Part shown: piece after piece, positions 1 to 7,489 of the stretch
Numbering within the stretch: position 1 is the stretch's first letter
How the letters are laid out: each line of letters starts with the position of its first letter
NCBI RefSeq assembly: GCF_032842345.1
Contig: NZ_WBKO01000002.1
Coordinates: 82,208-146,207, forward strand
Reading direction: 5' to 3'
Length of the DNA: 64,000 nt
Source of the DNA: Methanoculleus caldifontis
Lineage (GTDB): Archaea; Halobacteriota; Methanomicrobia; Methanomicrobiales; Methanoculleaceae
Translations under genes and position numbers: made by a program
Notes under the pieces: model-generated
Databases searched by the model: none
What the model saw: the letters and a program-made list of their open reading frames with translations, nothing else
Told to the model about the DNA's origin: nothing

Positions 1-1
1 G

Positions 2-838
2 CCGAAGGTGGGGTTCACGGCAGAGGAGCATGCCGAAGTCGGGTACGAGACCTGGATGGGCGGGTTCGACTTCGTCAAGGACGACGAGAACCTGACGTCG
101 CAGTCGTTCAACCGGTTCGACGACCGTGTTCGGGCCATGACGAAACTGCGCGACAGGGCCGAGCAGGAGACCGGCGACGTGAAATCCGCGCTCATCAACA
201 TCACGGCCGATACGGAGACGATGAAGGAGCGGGCAAAGATGCTCGCGGACCACGGCTGGAACTACGCGATGATCGACGTGGTTGTGGTCGGGACCTCCGC
301 CGTCGCGACCCTCCGGGACTACTGCTCCGACCTCGGCCTTGCCATCCACGCCCACCGGGCGATGCACGCGGCCTTCGACCGGGACGAGAAGCACGGGATC
401 ACGATGCAGTTCCTGGCAAAGATCATGCGGCTCATCGGCGTCTCGCAGATCCACACTGGGACCGCGGTGGGGAAACTCGTCGGCACCCGGGCCGAGGCCA
501 CCCTGCTTGCGGATGTGCTCCGCGAGAAGCATACGAACGCTCTGGAGCACACAGCCCTCGAACAGGACTGGGGCAGCATCAAGAGCGCGTTCCCGGTCTC
601 GTCGGGCGGCCTCCACCCAGGCCTCGTCCCGGACGTGCTCGATATCTACGGCACGGAGCTCGTCCTCCTCGTCAGCGGCGGCATCCACGGCCACCCGAAG
701 GGTACGCGGGCGGGCGCGATGGCCGCGATGCAGGCGATCGAGGCCTGGCAGGACGGCCAGACCCTGGACGAGAAGGCAAAGAAGGCCCCCGAACTGGGGG
801 AGGCCCTCGAGAAGTGGGGCTACTATAAACCCAAATAA
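2..838 (+). CDS. rbcL: Form III ribulose-1,5-bisphosphate carboxylase large subunit, C-terminal part
   Basis: The window opens inside this gene; 278 residues of the catalytic barrel remain, and the start lies to the left. The first residues read PKV, followed by GGFDFVKDDE, the RuBisCO active-site motif with the carbamylated lysine. Loop 6 (TGTAVGK) carries the lysine that closes over CO2, and SGGLHPG and SGGIHGHPKGT are the phosphate-binding stretches. The HPKGTRAGA wording and the methanogen context fit form III, which in archaea acts on RuBP from AMP/nucleoside salvage or in the reductive hexulose-phosphate pathway (family knowledge). It ends one base before the stop codon of the convergent neighbour. 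Enzyme identity is very sure; the metabolic role is inferred. Confidence 0.96.
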   Translation, partial: PKVGFTAEEHAEVGYETWMGGFDFVKDDENLTSQSFNRFDDRVRAMTKLRDRAEQETGDVKSALINITADTETMKERAKMLADHGWNYAMIDVVVVGTSAVATLRDYCSDLGLAIHAHRAMHAAFDRDEKHGITMQFLAKIMRLIGVSQIHTGTAVGKLVGTRAEATLLADVLREKHTNALEHTALEQDWGSIKSAFPVSSGGLHPGLVPDVLDIYGTELVLLVSGGIHGHPKGTRAGAMAAMQAIEAWQDGQTLDEKAKKAPELGEALEKWGYYKPK

Positions 839-1627
839 TCATTTTTCCGCCGCGGCGGTGCGCAGGTTCCCGGCCGGGCAGGTCTCCAGGCCCGGCAGGC
901 CGCCTCTCTGCACCGACCGCGAGAGCTGCATGAGCTCCGCCTCGAACTCCTCGATGTACTCCTGCATCGAGAGGCTGCCCTCGGGAAACGGGCAGTCGAT
1001 GTCGTAGAGCCGCTCGATCATCGGGTCGGAGGGGAGCATGTCGACGGCGATCCCCGTCTCTTCTGAGGCCTCCACCATCGCTTTCCGGAACGGTCCGATG
1101 CAGTAGGCGAGCCGGCGGCGGTAGGTCTCGCGGGTCTTTTCGAGGTAGCCCTTCAGCCGGTAGACCTCGATCCGGTGGAAGTCCCGCCGGATCCGCTCGT
1201 CCGTGGCCTTGCCGAGCATGTAGTGGTAGTTCCTGTAGGGGTACATGCACTCGAGTTCCGCAGGCACGGTCCCGCAGGTGCCGAAGATGACGATATGGTA
1301 GTCCGCCGGGTCGAGGACACCGTCGATGACCCGCCGGAAGAGTTTATGGCTCGGGCTCTGGCTGTAGGGTTTCCGCACGGCGCAGGGCAGAAAGAGCCCG
1401 ATCTCTCTTGGCGTTATGGTGTAGTCGTCGATGATGAACCGGTACGCGTCCTCAAACTCCTTCCGGTAGAAGGGAGGGTCGAAGATCTCGATATCGTTCC
1501 CATGTCTGTCCCGCACGACCTCGACGACCCGCCTGGGGGTGCCCGCACTCCTTGCCTGCACTATCCGATCCTCCTCGATGAAAAAAGATCCCTCTTTTTC
1601 GTGTATGATGTTCGCCGGGAGATCCAA
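839..1627 (-). CDS. ArcS-like archaeosine synthase core protein (DUF5591 type)
   Basis: This 262-residue cytoplasmic protein carries LPCAVRKPYSQSPSH at residues 80-94, which matches the PC-x3-KPY-x2-S-x2-H signature of archaeosine synthase ArcS, the enzyme that converts preQ0 at tRNA position 15 towards archaeosine. The segment GTCGTVPAELE and the YPYRNYHYMLG stretch are typical of the same core domain. Full-length ArcS proteins also have TGT-like and PUA domains, which are absent, so this is a stand-alone core domain or a paralogue. It is convergent with rbcL with no intergenic base. The family is well supported; whether it acts on tRNA cannot be seen from the sequence. Confidence 0.8.
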   Translation of the reverse strand: MDLPANIIHEKEGSFFIEEDRIVQARSAGTPRRVVEVVRDRHGNDIEIFDPPFYRKEFEDAYRFIIDDYTITPREIGLFLPCAVRKPYSQSPSHKLFRRVIDGVLDPADYHIVIFGTCGTVPAELECMYPYRNYHYMLGKATDERIRRDFHRIEVYRLKGYLEKTRETYRRRLAYCIGPFRKAMVEASEETGIAVDMLPSDPMIERLYDIDCPFPEGSLSMQEYIEEFEAELMQLSRSVQRGGLPGLETCPAGNLRTAAAEK

Positions 1628-2017
1628 AAAAGACCGATCCTGCAGTGCGGGTTACCCGTGACGGGAGGATCTTCGGGACTGCTGCCCGGCGGCTGAGGGA
1701 CACCTGTTCCGCACCGCATTTCCCGGCCGGCCCCCTGCTGGTTCAGGCCTTGCGAGCACCCCATAGTCGCGGGGCGAGAGAGCCGCGTCGGTCCAGTCCT
1801 TGAGCCGGGCATGGGGCTCCGCACCGGATAGATCTTTGTTCGACGGGCGTCTGCCTCTCAGGAGGTCGACCGCTCCCCCGGGACGGTGCGGCGAACAGTA
1901 TATATGCCAATGCACGTATGGACTGGAGCATCGTAATTCTGCGGGGAAACGGCAGGGGGCCGGCCGGGAAGACTGGTAAGGCCTGCCCGTTCCCCGCTGC
2001 TCCGGGGGTACGCTGGT
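1628..2017. other. Intergenic region before pgk
   Basis: This 390-bp divergent gap has no convincing gene; the short reading frames in it are antisense to neighbouring coding regions or lack ribosome binding sites. It holds a probable TATA box about 115 bp before pgk, so the pgk mRNA would have a leader of roughly 90 nt. No riboswitch or hairpin that I could name is evident. Confidence 0.5.
1898..1905 (+). promoter_or_regulatory. Probable TATA box of the pgk-pfkA operon
   Basis: GTATATAT is the only AT-rich block in an otherwise G+C-rich gap. It would place transcription start near 1927 and give a leader of about 90 nt before pgk. It is symmetrical enough that it could also serve the divergent ArcS-like gene. 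Confidence 0.45.
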
Positions 2018-3229
2018 ATGCAGAACGTGATCACAAGACGGAAGAAGACGATCCGGGATATCGACGTGAGGGGTAAGCGGGTGCTCGTCCGCGCCGACCT
2101 CAACGTGCCGCTCGACGACGACGGCGACATCGCCGACGACACCCGCATCCGGGCCAGCCTGCCGACGATACGCTACCTCTGCGAGCGGGATGCACGGGTC
2201 ATCCTCTGCTCCCACCTGGACCGGCCGCAGGGGGTGGTCGTGGAACGGCTGCGCCTCGCCCTCGTCGCGAACCGGCTCTCGGTTCTCCTCAACCGGCCGG
2301 TCGCCGCGCTCCGCGACTGCGTCGGGCCGGAGGTGGAGAGCGCGGTCGCGGCGATGAGCGGCGGGGATATCGTCCTCCTCGAGAACCTCCGGTTCCACCC
2401 CGAGGAGAAGACAGGCGACCCGGCCTTCGTGGAGGGCCTCGCGGGCCTCGCGGATGTCTACGTCAACGATGCCTTCGGCGCGTCCCACCGGGCCCATGCC
2501 TCGGTCGTGGGCGTGCCGGGACGGCTGCCGGCGGTCGCCGGGCTCCTGCTCGAGAAGGAGCTGGACGCCTTTACGCGTATCCTCCAGAACCCCGAGCGGC
2601 CGTTCGCCGCGGTGATCGGCGGGGCCAAGGTGAGCGACAAACTGGAGGTCCTTGAGAACATCATCCCCCGCGTGGACCTCCTCATCGTCGGGGGAGGCAT
2701 GGCGGCGACGTTCTTTGCAGGCCGGGGCTACGGGACCGGCCGGTCGCGTCTCGAGGCCGACCGCCTGGACGCTGTCGGGAGGCTTGAGGCGAAGGCGGCC
2801 GAACGCGGCGTCCGCCTCCTCCTGCCCCCTGACGTCGTCGTCGCGGAGAGGCTGGAAGCGGGCTCGCCGGCTGTGGTCGTGCCTGCCGCGGAGATCCCGG
2901 AGGACCGGGTCATCGCCGACATCGGGCCCGGGGCCGCCGACGAGTTCAGCCGCGAGCTGAGCAGATGCCGGACCGTCGTCTGGAACGGGCCGATGGGCGT
3001 CTTCGAGATCCCGGAGTTCGCGGAGGGGACGCGCCGGGTTGCCGCGGCCCTCGCCAACCTCGACGGCACCACGGTCATCGGCGGCGGGTCGACGACGGAC
3101 GCGGTGGTGCGATTCGGGCTTGCGGACCTGATGACCCACGTCTCGACGGGCGGCGGGGCCGCGCTCACGGTGCTTGCGGGAAAGGTACTTCCCGGAGTCG
3201 AAGCGCTCGACGATGCGGGGGAGCCATGA
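2018..3229 (+). CDS. pgk: Phosphoglycerate kinase, bacterial type
   Basis: The 403-residue protein transfers phosphate between 1,3-bisphosphoglycerate and ADP. Visible family motifs are VRADLNVPLDDDG (residues 24-36), SHLDRPQG with the usual Gly replaced by Asp, LLENLRFHPEE, VYVNDAFGASHRAHAS, GGAKVSDKLEVLEN, NGPMGVFE and STGGGAALTVLAGK near the C-terminus. The wording follows bacterial Pgk much more closely than the archaeal type. The nucleotide-site motif usually written GGGD is GGGS at 355-358. The stop overlaps the start of the phosphofructokinase gene (ATGA), so the two are translationally coupled. RuBisCO, which makes 3-phosphoglycerate, the substrate of Pgk, lies about 1.2 kb upstream. 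The start has only a weak ribosome binding site. Confidence 0.95.
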   Translation: MQNVITRRKKTIRDIDVRGKRVLVRADLNVPLDDDGDIADDTRIRASLPTIRYLCERDARVILCSHLDRPQGVVVERLRLALVANRLSVLLNRPVAALRDCVGPEVESAVAAMSGGDIVLLENLRFHPEEKTGDPAFVEGLAGLADVYVNDAFGASHRAHASVVGVPGRLPAVAGLLLEKELDAFTRILQNPERPFAAVIGGAKVSDKLEVLENIIPRVDLLIVGGGMAATFFAGRGYGTGRSRLEADRLDAVGRLEAKAAERGVRLLLPPDVVVAERLEAGSPAVVVPAAEIPEDRVIADIGPGAADEFSRELSRCRTVVWNGPMGVFEIPEFAEGTRRVAAALANLDGTTVIGGGSTTDAVVRFGLADLMTHVSTGGGAALTVLAGKVLPGVEALDDAGEP

Positions 3230-4197
3230 AACGGATCGGGATCCTGACGAGCGGCGGCGACGCTCCGGGGATGAACGCCTGTATCAGGGCGGCGGTGCGG
3301 ACCGCGCTCGCCCACGACCTTGCCGTCGTCGGGATACGCCGGGGGTATGCCGGGCTCGTTACCGGCGATGCGGTGCCGCTCGACCGTGGGGCGATCCGGA
3401 ACATCATCCACCTCGGCGGCACGGTCCTCGAGACCTCCCGGAACCCCGACTTCTATACGGAGGAAGGACGGCGCCGGGCGGCGGAGGCCATCGACCGGAT
3501 GGGGCTCGACGGCATCGTCCTGATCGGGGGCGAGGGGACGTTCCACGGTGCAAGCCTGCTTGCCGCCGAGAACGATACGGCGGCGCTCGTGGGGGTTCCC
3601 GGGAGCATCGACAACGACGTCTACGGGACCGATTACTGCATCGGGTTCGATACGGCAGCGAACTGTGCGGTCCAGGCGATCGACCGCATCCGCGACACGG
3701 CCCGGTCGCACGAGCGCCTCTTCTTCATCGAGGTGATGGGGCGGACGGCGGGGTTCCTGGCACTCGAGAGCGGTATCGCCGGCGGCGCCGAGGAACTGGT
3801 CATCCCGGAAGAGGACCTCTCGATAGCCCGGATCAGCGAGCGGATCGGCGCAGGGTTCACCATAGGAAAGAAGAGCGCGATCGTGGTGGTGGCGGAGGGG
3901 AAGACGCCGGGCATCTCCTTTGAGATAGCGAAGGAGGTTAGCGAGCGCCTCGATTTCGACTCCCGCGTCGTCGTCCTCGGCCACCTCCAGCGGGGCGGGC
4001 CGCCGACGCTGCGCGACCGGGTGCTCGGGAGCCTCCTCGGTGCCGCGGCCGTCGAGGCCCTGCTCGAAGGGCGGAGCGGGTGCATGGTGGGGGAGGTCGG
4101 CGGCGACCTCGCATGCACGCCGCTCGAAGAGACCTGGCAGAAGAAGAAACCGCTCAACGAGAACCTGCGGCGTATATTTTTGTTCCTCTCGGAGTAG
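3226..4197 (+). CDS. pfkA: 6-phosphofructokinase, bacterial PfkA family
   Basis: The start at the ATGA overlap with pgk gives MKRIGILTSGGDAPGMNA, the canonical PfkA N-terminus, and a protein of 323 residues, the normal bacterial length. VPGSIDNDVYGTD (124-136) contains the catalytic Asp, and VMGRTAGFLAL and HLQRGGPPTLRDR contact fructose 6-phosphate. The phosphate-donor site reads GGEGT (101-105): Gly104, and Gly126 in place of the Lys of PPi enzymes, predict ATP use, but the metal-binding Asp103 is Glu, an unusual change. Most methanogens that have a phosphofructokinase use the unrelated ADP-dependent enzyme, so this looks acquired from bacteria (inference). Confidence 0.92.
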   Translation: MKRIGILTSGGDAPGMNACIRAAVRTALAHDLAVVGIRRGYAGLVTGDAVPLDRGAIRNIIHLGGTVLETSRNPDFYTEEGRRRAAEAIDRMGLDGIVLIGGEGTFHGASLLAAENDTAALVGVPGSIDNDVYGTDYCIGFDTAANCAVQAIDRIRDTARSHERLFFIEVMGRTAGFLALESGIAGGAEELVIPEEDLSIARISERIGAGFTIGKKSAIVVVAEGKTPGISFEIAKEVSERLDFDSRVVVLGHLQRGGPPTLRDRVLGSLLGAAAVEALLEGRSGCMVGEVGGDLACTPLEETWQKKKPLNENLRRIFLFLSE

Positions 4198-4277
4198 GGG
4201 GGAGACTGCCCGGAGGCCTGACAGGGTGTGCCGGGGCCTCGTCCCCCTCTCCCGCCCCCTATCCCCCGGTGGGGCCT

Positions 4278-4697
4278 TCAGACGGATGTCTCCCAGCCCT
4301 GGCCCATATCGACGAGGGGCCGGACTTCCGTTACCTCGAACGTCACCGAGGCGTGGATCATCGCCGCCGCATCCTCGCCTGCGACACTGGCGATCTGTTT
4401 GCGGTAGGTCTCCAGCATCTCCCCGGAGGTCGCGTACTCCTTCATCCTCAGGTAGACCCGGAGCCCCTTCCAGTCCATGATCGTCTCTCCGCTCTCTACG
4501 ATCGTGTAGACGGCGTTCGGGTTCTCCTGCAGGTACTCAAACGTGCGGTTCTTCCCGAGCCCCATGACGACGGTCTTCTCGTCGACCATCATCGGCGAGC
4601 CGAAGACCGCCGCGTCGGCCTTTCCTTCCCTGTTTGCGGTGCTGAGGATGCCGATCCTCGGCTGTTTGTTGAAGTAATCCATCAGTTTCGATGCCAT
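4278..4697 (-). CDS. Pyridoxamine 5'-phosphate oxidase-like FMN-binding protein
   Basis: This is a 139-residue split-barrel flavoprotein. The N-terminal stretch PRIGILSTANREGKADAAVFG and the following PMMVDEKTVVMGL are the typical first strands of the PNPOx-like family, whose members bind FMN or F420 as small dimers. The family includes general stress and heme-oxygenase-like proteins, so the substrate cannot be assigned. GGAG lies ten bases before the ATG. It is a single gene, convergent with pfkA across 80 bp. Confidence 0.82.
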   Translation of the reverse strand: MASKLMDYFNKQPRIGILSTANREGKADAAVFGSPMMVDEKTVVMGLGKNRTFEYLQENPNAVYTIVESGETIMDWKGLRVYLRMKEYATSGEMLETYRKQIASVAGEDAAAMIHASVTFEVTEVRPLVDMGQGWETSV

Positions 4698-4797
4698 GAT
4701 TCATTTCTCCGGTCGATCCCGGATCTACGCTTCTGTTTAAAAAGGGTATGGGTTTCGAAGTCCTCCGGGTGAAGGAGGGGCTGCAGGAGCCGCGCCC

Positions 4798-5928
4798 TCA
4801 GATTGCCAGGAACTCCCCGGGTGCGAGGCTGGTGGCGAGCATCACCATGTTGATCTCCCGGTGCCCGGTCCAGGTGCCGGCTTCCTGGTTTCTCCGGTCC
4901 GTCCAGAACCCCTCGATTGCATCGGCAAGCGGCACATACTGCAGGAGAGCGTCCGCCCGCCGGGAGAGGGCCGGATTCTCCCGCACGCGCTCGGCAAGAG
5001 CACCGGCCGCCCGAAGCCCGATCGAGAGGCCGAGTTCGCGGAAGGCGAGGCGGTAGTCTGCAGGGTGCCGGAGGGTCCCGCCCCGTGCGAAGGCGGTGAG
5101 GCCCGCGAGAGCCGCGTCGAGGACGGAGGCCGGCAGGTCTTCGTGGATAGACCCGGCACGACCGAGCTGCGCCAGCCTCCAGGCGTCGAAGAGGAGGCCG
5201 CCGATCCCGAGCGGGTCGCTCGTGGCAAGGCCCCCTCCCCGGCAGATGCGGGCGATATCGGCGATCTCGGCCGAGAGAGCGGTCCCCCCGGCCGCCGCCC
5301 GGACCTCGCTGTAGGTGACGAGCCCGTCGAGCGGGTCGTGCTGCCCCATCGCCGGGACGAGCGGCCGCGAGAGGTCGACGCTCATCTTCCAGTACATGCT
5401 CTTCCCCCCGCCGGAGGGAGGTGTGTAGGTGAACGCTGCGTGGGCGGCCTTTGCAAGTTCCGTCGCCCACCGGACGTAGACCGGGTCGGCGGCGACCCGG
5501 CCCACACGGTTGAGCGCGTGCATCCACTTCGTCAGGTAGTGGTAGTACTGCCCGTCCCTGTCCCACTCCAGCCGTTCGTCGAACGGTTCGTCGGGCTTTC
5601 GTTCGGGGAGCGGTTTGCCGATCCGGAGACCGCCCCGGGTGGGATGGGCCTCGCCCTCCTCTTCGGGGAGCCCGCTGATCCAGCCCGTGCGAGGGTCGTC
5701 GTCGCGGTGCCGGCCGAGGGTGTGGTGCACCTGGTCGACGAGGCGGAGGGCGAGGTCGCGGTAGGCTCTGTCATTCGTCCGCCGGAAGAGTTCGAGGTAG
5801 TTGCAGACCGCATAAGCATCCGTCCAGAGGTAGCGCCGTGGGCGGGTCCGGGGTGGGTCAAGCCCGGTCAGACCGGCAAACTCTGCCATGAGGTCCCGGA
5901 CGATCACGGTACTGGTATTCTCGGTCAT
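4798..5928 (-). CDS. Conserved protein of unknown function, probable alpha/alpha-barrel
   Basis: I do not recognise the family. The 376-residue protein has no signal peptide or membrane segment. It is rich in paired helices separated by Trp/Tyr-containing loops (for example RRYLWTDAYAVCNYLEL and DGQYYHYLTKWMHALNR), which resembles six-hairpin glycosidase or terpene-cyclase-like alpha/alpha barrels. The spacing of Asp and Trp residues around WTDAYAV and WDRDGQYYHY suggests an enzyme pocket, but no catalytic pair can be named. It is transcribed alone, with 100 bp to the downstream FMN-binding gene. Confidence 0.7.
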   Translation of the reverse strand: MTENTSTVIVRDLMAEFAGLTGLDPPRTRPRRYLWTDAYAVCNYLELFRRTNDRAYRDLALRLVDQVHHTLGRHRDDDPRTGWISGLPEEEGEAHPTRGGLRIGKPLPERKPDEPFDERLEWDRDGQYYHYLTKWMHALNRVGRVAADPVYVRWATELAKAAHAAFTYTPPSGGGKSMYWKMSVDLSRPLVPAMGQHDPLDGLVTYSEVRAAAGGTALSAEIADIARICRGGGLATSDPLGIGGLLFDAWRLAQLGRAGSIHEDLPASVLDAALAGLTAFARGGTLRHPADYRLAFRELGLSIGLRAAGALAERVRENPALSRRADALLQYVPLADAIEGFWTDRRNQEAGTWTGHREINMVMLATSLAPGEFLAI

Positions 5929-6008
5929 CCCGTCTACCGGGATGCTCCAACAGTCTCTTAAGTGTTATCCCGGCAGTTAGATACGGCGGAGGGGCGCACA
6001 GGGGAGGT

Positions 6009-6158
6009 ATGGCAGATGTTGCAGGCGAGTATGCCGCCGTCGGAGCGGTAATCGGAGCGGTCGTGGGAGTGATGCTTGCCGGAATACCCGGCGTGATTGC
6101 GGGCATCGCGGTCGGTGCGGTTACCGGATGGTATATCGGAAAGAGTGCCCGCAAGTAG
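6009..6158 (+). CDS. 49-residue glycine-zipper membrane peptide
   Basis: A small reading frame starts at an ATG placed only one base after GGGGAGG and ends with TAG. The product reads MADVAGEYAAVGAVIGAVVG and continues with Gly every three or four residues (AGIPGVIAGIAVGAVTG) before a charged KSARK tail. That is one or two membrane-spanning glycine-zipper helices, as in small pore-lining or membrane-insertion peptides. It lies between two minus-strand genes on the plus strand. No homologue is known to me. The composition and the ribosome binding site favour a real gene, though the very short spacing is unusual. Confidence 0.6.
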   Translation: MADVAGEYAAVGAVIGAVVGVMLAGIPGVIAGIAVGAVTGWYIGKSARK

Positions 6159-6237
6159 TGTCGCGGGGTCTGTTGTGTCCGGGAGATGCCGGCGGTGCAT
6201 TGCCCGTACCTCGCAAAAAAGCGTGGGAGCTAGGCAT

Positions 6238-7146
6238 CTACGTGTTTGCCAGGACCGACGCCATGAGTACGCCGTACGCTGTCCTCATCTCATCGACGGC
6301 GTCTTCGTAGGTGTGAAATGCCTCCGGAGAGATCCACCCGTCTCTCTCGTATACGGAGAAGAAGGCGTCCGTCGCCGACCGGTACTCCGCGACGGCCACC
6401 ATCATCGCCTGGTACTCCCCGGCAACTGCGGCGTTCCCGCCGGCGTGCAGGTAGGCTGTTGCGTTGAACGCCTCTGCTCCCGCCGCGAACCGGTCCATCC
6501 CCGCGCTGAACTTCTCTTTCTCCTCGACGTTGCCGAGAATGACGTACTTATATGACTCTCCGATCGACTCCAGCAGTTCTTCCTGCATCGCGAGGAGGGT
6601 GACGGCCGCAGCCGCGTCCCCGGAGAGGTCCCTGCCGTCATCGGGCAGCGTGGCACGGTAGACATCAGCAAACCGATCGAGGGCCGACCTCAACCGCCCG
6701 ACGTCGTCCTCAAACGCCTGAAGGGTGGGAGCCGAGACGTTTCCGTTTGCCTCGTACTCCTCAAATACCGCAAGAGCAGAATACATCGCCGCTGTACGGG
6801 CCTCATCGGCCTTACCGTACTCTTCTTTCAGGAGTTTTCGCCCGGGTTCTCCGCTCGTGCCGATGATCTCCTGGATCTCGTCGTTCAGAGCGCCTGCCCG
6901 GATCATGCATACGAGGAACTCCATCTTCTCCTCCGTCTCGCCCGAGACGATGTACTCGAGCGCCTCGTTTCTTCCCTCGAGTATCATTACATGCATCCGG
7001 CCAGAGACCACCGCGCTATCTGCTGCGGCGTTGAGCGGCCCCGGAGGCCCGGCGGTTGCCGCAGAATCGGCAGCGGTGCATCCCGCTGCGGCGATCAGCA
7101 CCAGAAGCAGGAAAGCCAGTAGAATACCGGTCGTCAAACTCCGCAT
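6238..7146 (-). CDS. Secreted lipoprotein of unknown function
   Basis: The chosen ATG gives MRSLTTGILLAFLLLVLIAA followed by the lipobox AAGC, so the mature protein would be lipid-anchored outside the membrane from the Cys. An upstream in-frame start would put 12 extra residues before the signal peptide and is less likely. The remaining 280 residues are strongly helical, with acidic heptad-like segments (EEKMEFLVCMIRAG, EEKEKFSAGMDRFAAGAEAF) that appear twice, suggesting two related helical bundles, similar in style to four-helix sensor domains. There is no catalytic motif. A TATA-like AAGTATTTAG lies about 55 bp upstream. Confidence 0.75.
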   Translation of the reverse strand: MRSLTTGILLAFLLLVLIAAAGCTAADSAATAGPPGPLNAAADSAVVSGRMHVMILEGRNEALEYIVSGETEEKMEFLVCMIRAGALNDEIQEIIGTSGEPGRKLLKEEYGKADEARTAAMYSALAVFEEYEANGNVSAPTLQAFEDDVGRLRSALDRFADVYRATLPDDGRDLSGDAAAAVTLLAMQEELLESIGESYKYVILGNVEEKEKFSAGMDRFAAGAEAFNATAYLHAGGNAAVAGEYQAMMVAVAEYRSATDAFFSVYERDGWISPEAFHTYEDAVDEMRTAYGVLMASVLANT

Positions 7147-7489
7147 GACCGAATATTCGCTCAGGAGCGGTAATAAGAACACCGATCTCTCCCACGCACT
7201 AAATACTTGTGAATACCTTTTTGGCGATGTGATTGCCCTGGCCTGGAGATCCGCACATCTATGTTCCGGATAGCAGGAGTGCGACCGTTCGTCGCTCCTC
7301 TATGAAGTTCGCCGGCAGGCCCCGACAGCACGCAGCGGCGATATCCTCCTGTGCCGCCTTTCATTGCCTCTGCTCCGGCACCGGAACCTGTGCAGACTTT
7401 CACCTGTCCGGCGTTCGGAAATGCCGGGATCGATCCGCGGAGCGAGGTCGTCTGCCGGTCCTGCAAAAAGAGAATCGCCGGCCCTCGCC
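7147..7489. other. Intergenic region without a recognised gene
   Basis: This 343-bp gap separates two minus-strand genes. It holds the probable promoter of the lipoprotein gene and an imperfect hairpin around 7277-7299 (GGAG-TG-CGAC pairing with GTCGCTCC) that may be part of a terminator after the F420 oxidoreductase gene. The rest shows no codon bias or motif I can interpret. Confidence 0.4.

Noticed and set aside
282-1007. Long plus-strand reading frame overlapping rbcL and the ArcS-like gene
   Set aside because: It is a frame shifted against rbcL and then antisense to the ArcS-like gene, very rich in Arg and Ser with no family motif; a high G+C shadow.
1652-3139. 495-codon minus-strand reading frame over pgk
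   Set aside because: It is antisense to a clear pgk and has Arg/Asp/Gly-rich low-complexity translation; typical shadow in G+C-rich DNA.
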